From contig NZ_JAETZZ010000022.1 in the NCBI RefSeq assembly GCF_022627325.1, positions 1-34,260 on the forward strand: DNA of 34,260 nt, given 5' to 3'. The translations under genes were made by a program, and so were the position numbers. Origin of the DNA: Pseudomonas putida (GTDB taxonomy: Bacteria > Pseudomonadota > Gammaproteobacteria > Pseudomonadales > Pseudomonadaceae). Below are positions 8,443 to 16,607 of the stretch, piece by piece. The notes under the pieces are model-generated. The model saw nothing but the letters and a program-made list of their open reading frames with translations, did not search any database and had not been told where the DNA came from. Positions within the stretch are counted from its first letter, which is position 1. Every line of letters starts with the position of its first letter.

Positions 8443-8966
8443 GGGAATGGCGAGCGAATCGATACAAATTCAAATTTTGAGGATTTTTTTGCTGTGTGCT
8501 TAAGGCGTATAACCAGGCGTACAGCAGTGCGCACCCGCGAGCGAGGCTAGCGGAAGCAGGTTGTTGCGAGGGGGCGTAGCGCTAAGGCGGCGTAGGCTGC
8601 CAGTAGATCGTTTGGAGTACAGTCATGCTGATGTTCCTGTAGCTCAAGGGGTATGCGGAGCAGAAGTATACAATGAAGCCATCGTCGATTGCGACCCGCT
8701 GCCAAGCTCCGCATGAGCTACGTCAGATACAGGCTTATTCAATGGGTATACCTGCGGGCAAGGCTTTGTTTTCCACCCGTTCTTGTCTGAGCTGGTCTGT
8801 GTGCTGAGAGGTGAGTTGGCCAGACGGTTACAGCGAGACTGCACTGCGTGGTGAAGGGAGGTCGTTGCAGCACACTGAGCATCCATCCTAAGGAAACGGC
8901 CGCATATGAAGGCTACGCCTCACACCCCCCTGATTATCGCCGGTGCCTCGAGGCGTAGCTCTAAGG
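8443..8966. other. Intergenic region, no convincing gene
   Basis: About 520 bases between the SulP gene, which starts to the left, and the lipoprotein gene. A minus-strand frame at 8644-8886 (80 codons) is open, but it is rich in Ser, Thr and His, has no clear ribosome site and resembles nothing I know. The promoter of the SulP operon should lie in 8407-8560. The last 60 bases hold a short GC-rich repeat-like stretch around CGCCGGTGCCTCGAGGCG. Confidence 0.4.
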
Positions 8967-9761
8967 CTACTGGCTTGATCGGCTGTTCGCTTTCTCAGGT
9001 GTCGAGGTGGCGGGCTGATGCAGATGAGCACCGGTTGGATCGGTAATCTGAATGACGTTGCCGTGCTGCCAACCATCCGCCTTGAGATCTGCCGCAGGTA
9101 TTTGAATGTCAGCTCGCTGAGCTTTCGTTTCTGCCGCGTCCACTCTCAGGCGTCGATTCCGCTGCTCGACCATCGTTGGATCAGCCTGGCCATCCGCTGT
9201 GAACCCCATCATCAACTGCGGGACGCCCACCGGTAGGGCTTTGTCCTGGTCGGTATGCCACGTGTGCCATGTCTTCCCGTAGGTATGGGCAAGCCGCTCC
9301 ATCAGCGCATGTTCCGCAGGTGCAGGTATACCCGGCGCGATCAACTGCCCTGATGAAACCTCATAGCCATGGCTGTGCCACATCGCCTTCTCCTTGGCTG
9401 GCAGACCAGAAAACAGCTTCTCGTCGATGATGTACTCGATACCCATGATCTTCGCTTCCTTGGTATTACCATCGAAGATGACGCACTGGATGACATCCTC
9501 ATTCAGGATGGAGCAGTAGTGATGCGCTTCCATCTGCACATCAGGATGTCCGTTGTAAAAGTGGAAGCCATCCAGGTAGGCGTTGATGGTCTCAATGGGC
9601 GGCTTGGCCTGCAAGGTCGCGGCGCCGGCTTCCAGCAACTGAATCTTTGCGGATTCGGGCCTGCCAGGCGTCTCCACAGGCGACTTCGTCTCAGGAGCAG
9701 AGCAAGCCCACAGAAGACTACAGGCCAGGGGAAGGGTTATAAATCTGATGAGTTGTGGCAT
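8967..9761 (-). CDS. DUF1264 (OBAP-like) lipoprotein
   Basis: About 264 residues. The start at ATG 9761 gives a lipoprotein signal, a hydrophobic stretch ending in the lipobox LLWAC (Cys20), so it should be lipidated and held in a membrane. The mature part contains INAYLDGFHFYNGHPDVQME, HHYCSILNEDVIQCVIFDG and AKIMGIEYIIDEKLF, motifs of the DUF1264 family related to plant oil-body-associated proteins. The bacterial function is unknown. A TTG at 9788 would extend it by nine residues, but the signal fits the ATG better. It stands alone; a minus-strand terminator just upstream (9845-9873) isolates it from genes to the right. Confidence 0.8.
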   Translation of the reverse strand: MPQLIRFITLPLACSLLWACSAPETKSPVETPGRPESAKIQLLEAGAATLQAKPPIETINAYLDGFHFYNGHPDVQMEAHHYCSILNEDVIQCVIFDGNTKEAKIMGIEYIIDEKLFSGLPAKEKAMWHSHGYEVSSGQLIAPGIPAPAEHALMERLAHTYGKTWHTWHTDQDKALPVGVPQLMMGFTADGQADPTMVEQRNRRLRVDAAETKAQRADIQIPAADLKADGWQHGNVIQITDPTGAHLHQPATSTPEKANSRSSQ

Positions 9762-9844
9762 GAGAGTGGCTCTAGCTAGTGTCCTCAAGGGACAGCCTGG
9801 GCCTGCTGAACGGACAACTCAGAAGACAAACGGCCGAATTCTAG

Positions 9845-9873
9845 GCAAAAGAAAGCCCGCTGCTAGGCGGGCT
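9845..9873 (-). terminator. Rho-independent terminator, leftward
   Basis: AGCCCGC (9854-9860) pairs with GCGGGCT (9867-9873) over a six-base loop. Read leftward the stem is followed by TTTCTTTT. It would stop transcripts from the SH3-domain gene before the lipoprotein gene. Confidence 0.65.
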
Positions 9874-9939
9874 AATGGGAGCTTCTATCACACGTAGGGA
9901 TAGGGCGAGTGTTGCCTAGGTGTCGTGAAAATTGGGTGA

Positions 9940-10194
9940 AAGAAAAGTCCCTACAACGTCATCCCAGGGTTTTCCCAAACGGAGGCCAGCCTGTGCGCCA
10001 GCTGCCACAGGACAGGCCCAAAGCATTCAGATCCGCAGAAGATCAAAAATATCATGCCGTAGGAGTGGCCTAAACTGGATAATCTTGAACTGGCCTCCCT
10101 GCTCAACTGGGATCTAGTAGAGTCCGATGCTCCAAATATTGAAAAGCTTCGAGCCATTGCCATCGACGCAGAGCTACCCATACCCATGGCATGA
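9940..10194 (+). pseudogene. Small CxxCH protein remnant with in-frame amber codon
   Basis: A plus-strand frame reads like a real protein but is broken. It starts without a start codon just after TGA (9937), runs through SPYNVIPGFSQTEASL, then CASCHRTGPKHSDPQKIKNI, meets TAG at 10060-10062, and continues with EWPKLDNLELASLLNWDLVE to TGA at 10192. That last stop overlaps the ATG of the next gene by four bases (ATGA), the arrangement expected for translational coupling. The CASCH motif (9994-10008) is a haem c or zinc-type pattern, but there is no export signal. I read it as a damaged small gene upstream of the following one. Its family is not recognised. Confidence 0.5.
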
Positions 10195-10415
10195 GAGTAA
10201 TCACGATGAAGAAGGATCTCAGCAAGGTTTTGCTTCCAGACCATCCGATGTACACCGATGCAGTGGATGCTTTGAAACGCTACCACCAAGCTCAAGCCAA
10301 CGGTGTGACGGGGGTTGAGCTTGAGCGCCTTCGTCTCATGGTGGAGCATCAGTTTCAAGCAGTCACCGACTATCAACTGCGCGCGCTCGGTGGGCCGGCG
10401 GAGCCTACCCACTGA
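10191..10415 (+). CDS. Small island protein, paralogue family copy 1
   Basis: A 74-residue protein (69 if it starts at ATG 10206) with no known function. Core: DHPMYTDAVDALKRYHQAQA then VELERLRLMVEHQFQAVTDY and QLRALGGP. The window holds two relatives, at 23000-23218 (distant) and about 23347-23556 (close). The fold is probably two or three helices. The first ATG overlaps the stop of the upstream broken frame (ATGA), while ATG 10206 aligns better with the start of the close paralogue and has GAGAG eight bases upstream. Confidence 0.7.
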   Translation: MRVITMKKDLSKVLLPDHPMYTDAVDALKRYHQAQANGVTGVELERLRLMVEHQFQAVTDYQLRALGGPAEPTH

Positions 10416-10424
10416 AAGTCCCTA

Positions 10425-10952
10425 CTACACACCGTACCGCTTGTTCCCACCAGATGTGATGCAGTAGCGACCGCCCCGGGGGCCTATACAGACTCGACCT
10501 GAAGAGCAGGGGCACGAAGAGCTAAAGTCGGACGTGTTGATGCGCGCAGGCTGGGGAGCTGGCTGGTTTCTTTTCGGCTGCCGGGTGGCGAAGCAGTTGG
10601 AGCCGCTGCAAAGATTTTTGTAAGAGATCCATCGTTGCGGCTGGCCGTCCAGGCTGATACGCGCCCATTCCTGTTTCTGGTCATAGACCTGAACCTTTTC
10701 CCCGCGCTTGAGGCTGGAGATCACTTTCCCTCCCGGTTGAGCGCGCAGATTTAACTTGTCCGCGTTAACGAAATACTCCGGTGCCGAGGCTTGTGTAGGT
10801 TGTGGTGCTGGGGAGGAGGTTGCGGCCAACGTACTAACCGGCGTCTGGCTGGGTGGTGGCTCAGTTTTAGGCGAATCATTCTTGCCAATGGCCCAGACCA
10901 TAACGAAGAGAACTAGAAGCGGCAGAAACCATGATTGACCATTCTTGCGCAT
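10425..10952 (-). CDS. Membrane-anchored SH3b-domain protein with Cys-rich tail
   Basis: A 175-residue protein. Residues 8-23 (WFLPLLVLFVMVWAIG) form an N-terminal membrane anchor, followed by a Pro/Thr-rich linker. A bacterial SH3 domain lies at about 60-115 (YFVNADKLNLRAQPGGKVIS, with typical NLRAQPGGKV). The tail is rich in cysteine (CSGSNC, CPCSSGRVCIGPRGGRYC) and ends with a GPRGGRYxIxxxGxKRY pattern like the PBCV-type basic adaptor domain. The SH3b domain suggests binding to cell wall or a peptide ligand outside the cytoplasm. It is single in its neighbourhood; the promoter should lie in 10953-11140. Confidence 0.8.
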   Translation of the reverse strand: MRKNGQSWFLPLLVLFVMVWAIGKNDSPKTEPPPSQTPVSTLAATSSPAPQPTQASAPEYFVNADKLNLRAQPGGKVISSLKRGEKVQVYDQKQEWARISLDGQPQRWISYKNLCSGSNCFATRQPKRNQPAPQPARINTSDFSSSCPCSSGRVCIGPRGGRYCITSGGNKRYGV

Positions 10953-11145
10953 ATCCTTTGCACCTCGAAATGATATCTGTCCTTTTAAGAAGTGGCCGGC
11001 TGGTGCTTGGCGAGCAATTTTCCACCCTCCATCGCCGATACTATTGAGCTTAGCTGAGTCAGACTGGTTGGAGCTGCAGCCACATTAGCGGCCTTAAGCC
11101 GTCTTCGAAAGATCACTAAATGAGAGATGACGGCCGAAGCGCGCC

Positions 11146-11230
11146 GGTGTGACGGATGGCAGCCCGAAGGGCCGAGACGTCGCAAGACGATGGCTCGGTT
11201 CACGACAGCCGGGCCTGGTAGGGCACGCCC
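11146..11230. other. Potential structured sequence of nested hairpins
   Basis: A run of short stems: GCCC-GAA-GGGC (11162-11172); CGTC-GCAA-GACG with a GNRA-type loop (11178-11189), which sits inside an outer stem CCGAG/CTCGG (11172-11176 with 11194-11198); and GGGC/GCCC (11210-11230). No gene covers it. It lies just downstream of the stop of the minus-strand DUF7693-like gene. It could be a 3' untranslated structure, a small RNA or a repeat. Confidence 0.35.
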
Positions 11231-11238
11231 TAAACGCT

Positions 11239-11571
11239 CTACAAGGCTTTCAACAAGCGCTCCAGGCTCTGATGCTCCCATGTCGATAACAGGGCGACCG
11301 GATCTGTCCGGTCGCCAGGATCGAAATCCCAGCGCTGTCCATCTGGGCTAACGCACCGCTCGCAGTAGTCCAGCTCATCACAGTCGTTGTAGATCGTGAT
11401 CCGCCATCCCTCTACATCGACCTCGAAATGACAGGCGTACAGCTGCTCCCAGGACTGGCTGCCAATCTTGGTCATTGTCCGGCGACCGAACACCGCCTCT
11501 CGCAACACTTGGCAGACGTCTCGCGCCGTCAAAGCGCCTGATGGTGCGTCGTGCCGGTTATGATCAGTCAT
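11239..11571 (-). CDS. DUF7693-like protein
   Basis: A 110-residue cytoplasmic protein. It contains LTARDVCQVLREAVFGRRTM, QSWEQLYACHFEVDVEGWRI and YNDCDELDYCERCVSPDGQR followed by a WDFD motif. This matches my recollection of a Pseudomonas family listed as DUF7693, usually small, single and of unknown role. No catalytic motif is recognisable. ATG at 11571 has only a weak ribosome site. The stop at 11239 runs straight into the structured stretch to its left. Confidence 0.7.
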   Translation of the reverse strand: MTDHNRHDAPSGALTARDVCQVLREAVFGRRTMTKIGSQSWEQLYACHFEVDVEGWRITIYNDCDELDYCERCVSPDGQRWDFDPGDRTDPVALLSTWEHQSLERLLKAL

Positions 11572-11866
11572 ACGCTGCCTGTGTCTCTTAGTGATCAGAC
11601 ATCGATAATACCCTGTGTCGAAGGTGCGCCGGAAAACACGCAGGGTAGGGTGATTGGTGGCTCCAGTGACAGGAAGAGGTTGGATTAAAAATGTGCATCG
11701 TGGCGCTAGTGAACGCTGGCTTGTTCCGTCTCGTGCATGCAGCCGGCAGGTTGCGCTGCCTGCACGAATGACAGTTCAGGTCATGTGGCGATCGATCTCC
11801 CCCCTATATGCAGCCAAAATGAGTCATCTCTAGTGTCTCTGATGTATCGCTCACGAGATCTGCGCT

Positions 11867-12193
11867 ATGCATCCAACGACACCAGACGGACGCTATTTTG
11901 TTGTCAAAGGCCAGCTCTGGCGCTGCGCGAATCCTTCATTGAGTGAATGCGAGCGGCAACGCCTTGTGCATGCCCTGATGGATGCTCGACGAGATGTCAA
12001 AAAGGCCAAGCGCGCTGACGAGTTGAGCATGCTCAAATCTGCGCGTGCGCGAGTGAATGCTGCCAAAGTGGGTCTGGGCGAGCGGGGGGCCGTTTGGTAG
12101 GACGACGGCAGCCCTGACTACAATGGTTGTCGAATAGAGCTTACGCCTTACGCTGACTGGTACAACGCTTTGGATGCCACAAAGGATGAGTAA
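11867..12193 (+). pseudogene. Small conserved Pseudomonas protein split by an amber codon
   Basis: The frame from ATG 11867 encodes 77 residues (TTPDGRYFVVKGQLWRCANP, then SECERQRLVHALMDARRDVK and VGLGERGAVW) and stops at TAG 12098-12100. The same frame continues as DDGSPDYNGCRIELTPYADW and ends with TAA at 12191-12193. That TAA overlaps the ATG of the next gene (TAATG). From memory, relatives read GPVWWDDG at this place, so the TAG probably arose from a TGG tryptophan codon. The overlap suggests the original gene was about 108 residues and coupled to the HTH gene. The short product might still be made. Confidence 0.7.
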
Positions 12194-13371
12194 TGTACGT
12201 CGAAAAGACCTTCACACCTCAACAGCTATTTGAAATGGTGTGGGAGCGACCTGTTCTCATCATCGCAAAGGAAATAGGTGTCTCAGATGTGGGCTTGTCG
12301 AAGGCCTGCCGCAGAGCGGGGATCACGTTGCCTACCCGGGGTCACTGGGCCAAGCCAGCCCCAAAACGCCCGCGTCGTCCAAAGCCCCCAGCCTCCACCA
12401 CACCTATCACGTTTCATGTTCTGAATGTCGAGAAGGCTGCCAGGCTGAAGCCAGAGAATGTGGTCAAAGACCCTAAGATGTTGAGCGTGCCAATGGAGTT
12501 ATCTGACCCCCATCAGTTGGTAAAAAAATGGCTTGGTGCAGCGAGGAAGGCCAAAGAGCTCAACAGTGCACTGGTATTCGACAAAACAAAGGTATTGAAC
12601 TCGCATATATCCCGGAATGAGGTGGATCGCTGCGCGCTTCTCTACGACAGCTTGATCAAAGCTTGTGAGTCGTCGGGGTACATCTGGGGTATTGGTAGTA
12701 ACGGTAGCTTCGTGCAAGTCGACGGGGAGGAGCTACTGATCACGATCCAGGAGCGGATAAAACGCTTCGATATTCCACCGCCTCCTCCGAAACCGTTCAA
12801 GCCTGGGCAGCAATGGAGGCCTGACGTTACCGCGATGAGAGCGGCTCGCTTTGGGTGGGAGCCCACTGGCGTATTTTCCCTCATCGTCGATGCACGATCT
12901 GAGGTTCTCATTCAAAAAACTTGGACTGACAGCAAGACAGGAAACCTTGAGTCGAAGCTTGGTCAGATACTCACGGGTTTCGTTCGTATTGCCGCTTCTG
13001 TGAAAGTCCAACGATCATCCGATGAGGCTAGTCGCCGCCGATGGGCCGAAGAGGAGCGGGTGCGCAAAGAGGGAATTGACCAGCAGCGTCGCTTGGACAC
13101 GCTGCGCCAGAATTTGATGAAAAATATAGAAAGCTGGGAGCGCGCTCAGCGGCTGCGAGCGTTCATCCAGGCCACGGTTCAAGGTTCGCCTCCGGACGAG
13201 GCAACTCAAATGGCGTTGGCAATGTGGGTTAGCTGGGCTACACAACAAGTCGAGATGCTTGATCCATTAAAAGTAGATATTCTGAAAGTTATTGACCTAT
13301 CCGTGGACTTGCCGAGCTCAGAATACGGCTACTGGAGCAGCAGTAAGCAAGACGATGACTGGTGGCCCTGA
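12193..13371 (+). CDS. HTH-containing hypothetical protein
   Basis: A 392-residue protein. The N-terminus (TPQQLFEMVWERPVLIIAKE then IGVSDVGLSKACRRAGITLP TRGHW, residues about 8-52) is a helix-turn-helix of a type common in proteobacterial proteins that begin with LYELVWS..M..LAK..G+SD.GL+K. A Pro/Lys-rich linker follows. The middle part may be a separate alpha/beta domain, and the C-terminal third is helical and charged (SRRRWAEEERVRKEGIDQQR). DNA binding is likely; the target is unknown. ATG at 12193 overlaps the TAA of the preceding damaged gene, so the two were probably co-translated. The MvaT homologue follows 73 bases later on the same strand. Confidence 0.75.
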   Translation: MYVEKTFTPQQLFEMVWERPVLIIAKEIGVSDVGLSKACRRAGITLPTRGHWAKPAPKRPRRPKPPASTTPITFHVLNVEKAARLKPENVVKDPKMLSVPMELSDPHQLVKKWLGAARKAKELNSALVFDKTKVLNSHISRNEVDRCALLYDSLIKACESSGYIWGIGSNGSFVQVDGEELLITIQERIKRFDIPPPPPKPFKPGQQWRPDVTAMRAARFGWEPTGVFSLIVDARSEVLIQKTWTDSKTGNLESKLGQILTGFVRIAASVKVQRSSDEASRRRWAEEERVRKEGIDQQRRLDTLRQNLMKNIESWERAQRLRAFIQATVQGSPPDEATQMALAMWVSWATQQVEMLDPLKVDILKVIDLSVDLPSSEYGYWSSSKQDDDWWP

Positions 13372-13444
13372 TTTTCATTTGGGTTTGAACTTAACCTGCG
13401 TTAGGATTCTCTTAAGACCAACTATACATTACGGAGTGATGCAC

Positions 13445-13810
13445 ATGTCGCGATTGGCCGAATTTCGTCAGCTTGAGCAAAAATTGGCAGCCCAGTTGGC
13501 TGAGCTGGAAGCTATGAAAGGCAGCAGTGAGCTTCAAAAAGAAATCGAGTTTGAGACCAAATTGCGTGATTTGCTGGCCAAGTACGGCTTCAGCTTGCGT
13601 GACATCATCAACCTACTGGATCCGCAATCTGGTCGCCGTGCTGCGCCTGCAGTGGTTGAGAAAGCTCCGCGTCGCGCTCGCCAGGTCAAGCAATATAAAA
13701 ACCCCCACACGGGCGAAGTTATTGAGACCAAAGGTGGCAACCACTCGAAGTTGAAATCCTGGAAAGCTGAATACGGTTCTGATGAAGTAGAAAGCTGGCT
13801 CTCTAAGTAA
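13445..13810 (+). CDS. MvaT/Tur-family H-NS-like nucleoid protein
   Basis: A 121-residue protein. It starts MSRLAEFRQLEQKLAAQLAE, the typical N-terminal coiled coil for oligomerisation, and ends with the DNA-binding domain (YKNPHTGEVIETKGGNHSKL, then KSWKAEYGSDEVESWL). MvaT proteins of Pseudomonas bind AT-rich DNA, bridge it and silence foreign genes. ATG 13445 is chosen because GGAG lies eight bases upstream; an ATG six bases earlier is too close to that site. A possible promoter is TTAGGA (13401) with TATACA (13423), spacing 16. A strong terminator follows at once. An extra MvaT copy on an island could silence its cargo or mix with the host proteins. Confidence 0.92.
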   Translation: MSRLAEFRQLEQKLAAQLAELEAMKGSSELQKEIEFETKLRDLLAKYGFSLRDIINLLDPQSGRRAAPAVVEKAPRRARQVKQYKNPHTGEVIETKGGNHSKLKSWKAEYGSDEVESWLSK

Positions 13811-13827
13811 GTCGTAAGGGCTGAAGA

Positions 13828-13852
13828 AACCTCCGCTTTCGGAGGTTTTTTT
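13828..13852 (+). terminator. Rho-independent terminator after the MvaT gene
   Basis: AACCTCCG (13828-13835) pairs with CGGAGGTT (13840-13847) over a four-base loop, followed by seven T residues. It lies 18 bases after the stop codon. Confidence 0.9.
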
Positions 13853-14632
13853 ATGGCTTGAGAACGAGGTCTTATCTGCTAAGCCCATCAGTAACGGCAC
13901 CACATGCGTAGCCCGCTGGCTATGCAAGATCGCGAGTCTGCTTTCGGTAGGGCGGATAGAAGAGGCTCCAGACGATCAATGACTCCATGCTCTTCAAGCG
14001 GATGGACGTACTGACTCGATGCCGGTTTCGAAACCGCCATCAGTTCAGAGCCTTTTGAGCCCGCCAAGGCGGGATATGAGCGATGGCTCGTCGTGTGCGG
14101 GCTAGAGCTGGTTATCCCAGCAGAGCAGGCATTTTTGTGTAGGTGACAGGGGATTAGAAAAGGACTCACAAAAATAATTTCAAAACACCCCCTTGAAATT
14201 TTTTTTGCGAGACGGAGTATATATTTTGTAATCAACAAAAAGCAGTGTGCTAGGGCTCCCTCACCGTATCCGGCGCTGCTCCTACTGCTTCCAACCCATC
14301 GCTGGCCTTCAGTTACCCCGACGATTACTGGCTACTTTTTGATCAGTAATCTTCTCCTCGCTCCTTGATTGACTGACTATGGTTTTGGAGCCTCGATATA
14401 AAGTCGCTTTCTCCGGCCTTCAGGCCGGCTAGCTTTGCTTTTGTACTCAATTTCAGAGCCGCACCAATTTTTTTTGAGATGGGATCGGGTGGAATGCTCT
14501 ACTCAGGCTATGCCGCAAAAGAGGTGGGCTTCCAGAGCCGCGCCTGGCTGCTTGAGCCATCGTAGATCGGTTTGCATACTCTTCAGCTTCGCTGGCAAAC
14601 GGGCCGAAGCCTGAGCACATAGAGGGTTTTTC
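13853..14632. other. 780-base non-coding stretch with AT-rich centre
   Basis: No reading frame here looks real. Both strands have open frames up to 116 codons, but their composition is not protein-like. The middle (14150-14250) is very AT-rich and contains a hairpin with a T run. A second stem, CCGGCC-TTCA-GGCCGG (14413-14428), is followed by a T-rich stretch. It might hold a small RNA, a target for the MvaT protein, or a decayed end of an older element. Confidence 0.4.
14177..14207 (+). terminator. AT-rich hairpin with T run, terminator-like
   Basis: AATTTCAA (14177-14184) pairs with TTGAAATT (14194-14201) and is followed by T to 14207. The stem is weak but perfect. No gene ends near it on this strand, so it could end an unannotated small RNA. 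Confidence 0.45.
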
Positions 14633-14866
14633 ATGCGCGAAGACCATAAGGCACAGCTCACAAAAGCTACAGATGGGCTGCATTACTGCGACTTGATCCT
14701 GACAGCCCAAGAGGCTGAGGATCTGCGCTCGCTCGTCAAAGAACTACAAGGGGCGGGGAGTTACCCTGGGCTCAGTGACGTGTTCAGAACGATCCTTGAA
14801 GAAACCTGGAGCAGTGATGCTCCTTGGCCCACCATCCCATCACCAGTTACGCCCGGGCGTGATTGA
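14633..14866 (+). CDS. Small hypothetical protein
   Basis: A 77-residue acidic protein, MREDHKAQLTKATDGLHYCD then LILTAQEAEDLRSLVKELQG. An AGAGGG site lies about nine bases before ATG 14633. The predicted shape is helix-rich; no family is recognised. Its last 27 bases overlap a possible gene on the other strand (14840-15082). It may be a small island protein with unknown role. Confidence 0.5.
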   Translation: MREDHKAQLTKATDGLHYCDLILTAQEAEDLRSLVKELQGAGSYPGLSDVFRTILEETWSSDAPWPTIPSPVTPGRD

Positions 14867-15082
14867 TGTCATGCCACCTCCAGTGGGCGACTCGCAGGAA
14901 TGCTGTCTGTAACTCCCTTCTTTGAATTCCAGAGGTGTCATGGAGCCTCGGAATTCGTAGTCGGGCATACCCCCTCCGATAACCTTGGCGGTGACGCAGA
15001 TCTTCTCCGGGTACAGCAGGGCACCAGCTTGATATGAGCACCACAGAACGCTCGTAGAGCCCTCCACCCCAGCTACCTTCAT
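14840..15082 (-). CDS. Possible small hypothetical protein
   Basis: An 80-codon minus-strand frame with protein-like sequence: MKVAGVEGSTSVLWCSYQAG, then YPEKICVTAKVIGGGMPDYE. Two cysteines and mixed beta-type residues suggest a small beta domain. A GGA lies about 12 bases upstream of ATG 15082. It converges on the preceding gene. I do not recognise the family; a second frame across the same bases (to 15116) looks less convincing. Confidence 0.4.
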   Translation of the reverse strand: MKVAGVEGSTSVLWCSYQAGALLYPEKICVTAKVIGGGMPDYEFRGSMTPLEFKEGSYRQHSCESPTGGGMTSITPGRNW

Positions 15083-15245
15083 GATGGCTTTCTGATTCCA
15101 CTCCGGTTACGCTCATTCGTAGCAGGGAAGAGACGCATTGAGCTAGTGCCGTGGGATTTTACACGGCAAATTATTGTAGGGCGTTCCGATACCTACCTCG
15201 TGCTTCTCCGGTCTATGCATTCGACTCAAAACGAGGAAGGAACCC

Positions 15246-16607
15246 ATGTCGTTTAGTGACTATCTGAAAGGCCCAGCTCACCGACAGCGTGCAGAAGCTC
15301 TTGAGGCCCAGCTTGCGGAACTTCAAGTGCAGCATTCTCAGCTGCAAGAGCTCGTCACGAAAATCGGCGCCATGGACGTAGTGAATATCCAGAAGCTGAT
15401 TGAGCAAGAGCAAGCGAGGCTAGCGGATGTACGCGAGCAAACCCAACGCTCAGAGAGAGAGTTGGCTGCACTCGCACAGCGCTCGACTGATCTGCAGGGG
15501 CAGATACTCGTCTGGGAAGAGACAGTGCTCCTGGAAAGCTTCGCCCTCTATGAGCCTAAGTTCAAGCTGACAACCAGCCTGGAGTACAAGGCTCGACTGG
15601 ATCACGTTCGTGATCGTCAAAAAGTCCTGATCAAAAATGGGCAGGCAGCCACCGGCAACATGAACTGGACGGTGAACAACAGCCAGGCGCAAGGCCGCAA
15701 GCTGGTCAACGACATGATCAAGCTGGTGATCCGCTCGTTCAACAACGAGGCCGATGCATGCGTAGCCAGCGTGAAATTCGACAACGTCGAGCTCGGCGAG
15801 AAACGAATCCTCAAATCGTATGAAGCCTGCAATCGACTGGGCAAGATCATGAGCGTAGAGATATCCGGCATCTATCTCGATCTCAAGCTTGATGAGCTTC
15901 ACCTTGCTCATGAATTCCAGATCAAGAAGCAAGAGGAAAAGGAAGAGGCGAAACGCGCCCGGGAAGAGCTGCGGGAGCAGCAAAAGCTCGAGCAGGAAAT
16001 TCGTGCGGCGCGGGAGAAAATTGCCAAGGAGCGGAAACACTTCACGACCGCTATGCGTGATCTCCAGGCTCGCCTTGAGCAAGTGCGAACTGATGAGGAG
16101 CGTTCAGCGTTGCTGGTGAAGCTGGCCGAGGTTGAGGCCGGTCGAGCCGAGCTTGAGAGCGAAGAGAAGCTCATTGATTATCGCGAGCAGAATGCCAAAG
16201 CAGGGTACGTGTATGTGATCTCTAACCTGGGTGCATTCGGGGAAGGCATTTACAAGATCGGCATGACTCGTCGCCTTGAGCCTATGGATCGAGTCGACGA
16301 GCTGGGTGACGCGTCGGTACCGTTCTGGTTCGACGTGCATGCGATGGTTTTCTCGAACAACGCTCCCGCATTAGAAGCGAAACTCCACGAGCATTTTGCA
16401 TCTGGTCGGCTCAACAAGGTCAACGGGCGGAAAGAATTCTTCCGAGCCGAGATTGCTGAGATCGAGAAGGTCATTAGAGAAAATTATGATGCTGTCGTCG
16501 AGGTCACCCATGAGGCGCCGGCGGAGCAGTATCGTGAAAGCCTTCGCATGACTCTGCCCAAGTCGGCCATTCAGCAATCAGAGCGCATGGCTGCGGCTAA
16601 TTCGTGA
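15246..16607 (+). CDS. DUF4041 coiled-coil protein with T5orf172/GIY-YIG domain
   Basis: A 453-residue cytoplasmic protein. Residues 10-85 form a long coiled coil, 85-240 a DUF4041-like region (SLEYKARLDHVRDRQKVLIK), and 225-315 a second charged coiled coil. The C-terminus (321-415) is a GIY-YIG type domain of the T5orf172/MUG113 group: YVYVIS (from Tyr321), YKIGMTRR (from Tyr336) and Glu377 in ALEAKLHEHF. Such domains bind or nick DNA. Proteins of this build occur in phages and defence islands, but their function is unproven. A GAGGAAGG site precedes ATG 15246. It is followed 300 bases later by a possible RNase gene on the same strand. Confidence 0.85.
   Translation: MSFSDYLKGPAHRQRAEALEAQLAELQVQHSQLQELVTKIGAMDVVNIQKLIEQEQARLADVREQTQRSERELAALAQRSTDLQGQILVWEETVLLESFALYEPKFKLTTSLEYKARLDHVRDRQKVLIKNGQAATGNMNWTVNNSQAQGRKLVNDMIKLVIRSFNNEADACVASVKFDNVELGEKRILKSYEACNRLGKIMSVEISGIYLDLKLDELHLAHEFQIKKQEEKEEAKRAREELREQQKLEQEIRAAREKIAKERKHFTTAMRDLQARLEQVRTDEERSALLVKLAEVEAGRAELESEEKLIDYREQNAKAGYVYVISNLGAFGEGIYKIGMTRRLEPMDRVDELGDASVPFWFDVHAMVFSNNAPALEAKLHEHFASGRLNKVNGRKEFFRAEIAEIEKVIRENYDAVVEVTHEAPAEQYRESLRMTLPKSAIQQSERMAAANS

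Noticed and set aside
8107..8550. Plus-strand frame of 147 codons at the start of the SulP gene
   Set aside because: Shadow of the transporter gene, rich in Gly, Asp and His without any domain signature.
9951..10412. Minus-strand frame of 153 codons opposite the small CxxCH and copy 1 genes
   Set aside because: Plus-strand frames have paralogues and coupled starts; the minus frame has no ribosome site or known motif.
13888..14238. Minus-strand frame of 116 codons in the non-coding block
   Set aside because: No ribosome site, unusual composition, and it crosses the AT-rich hairpin; not considered a gene.
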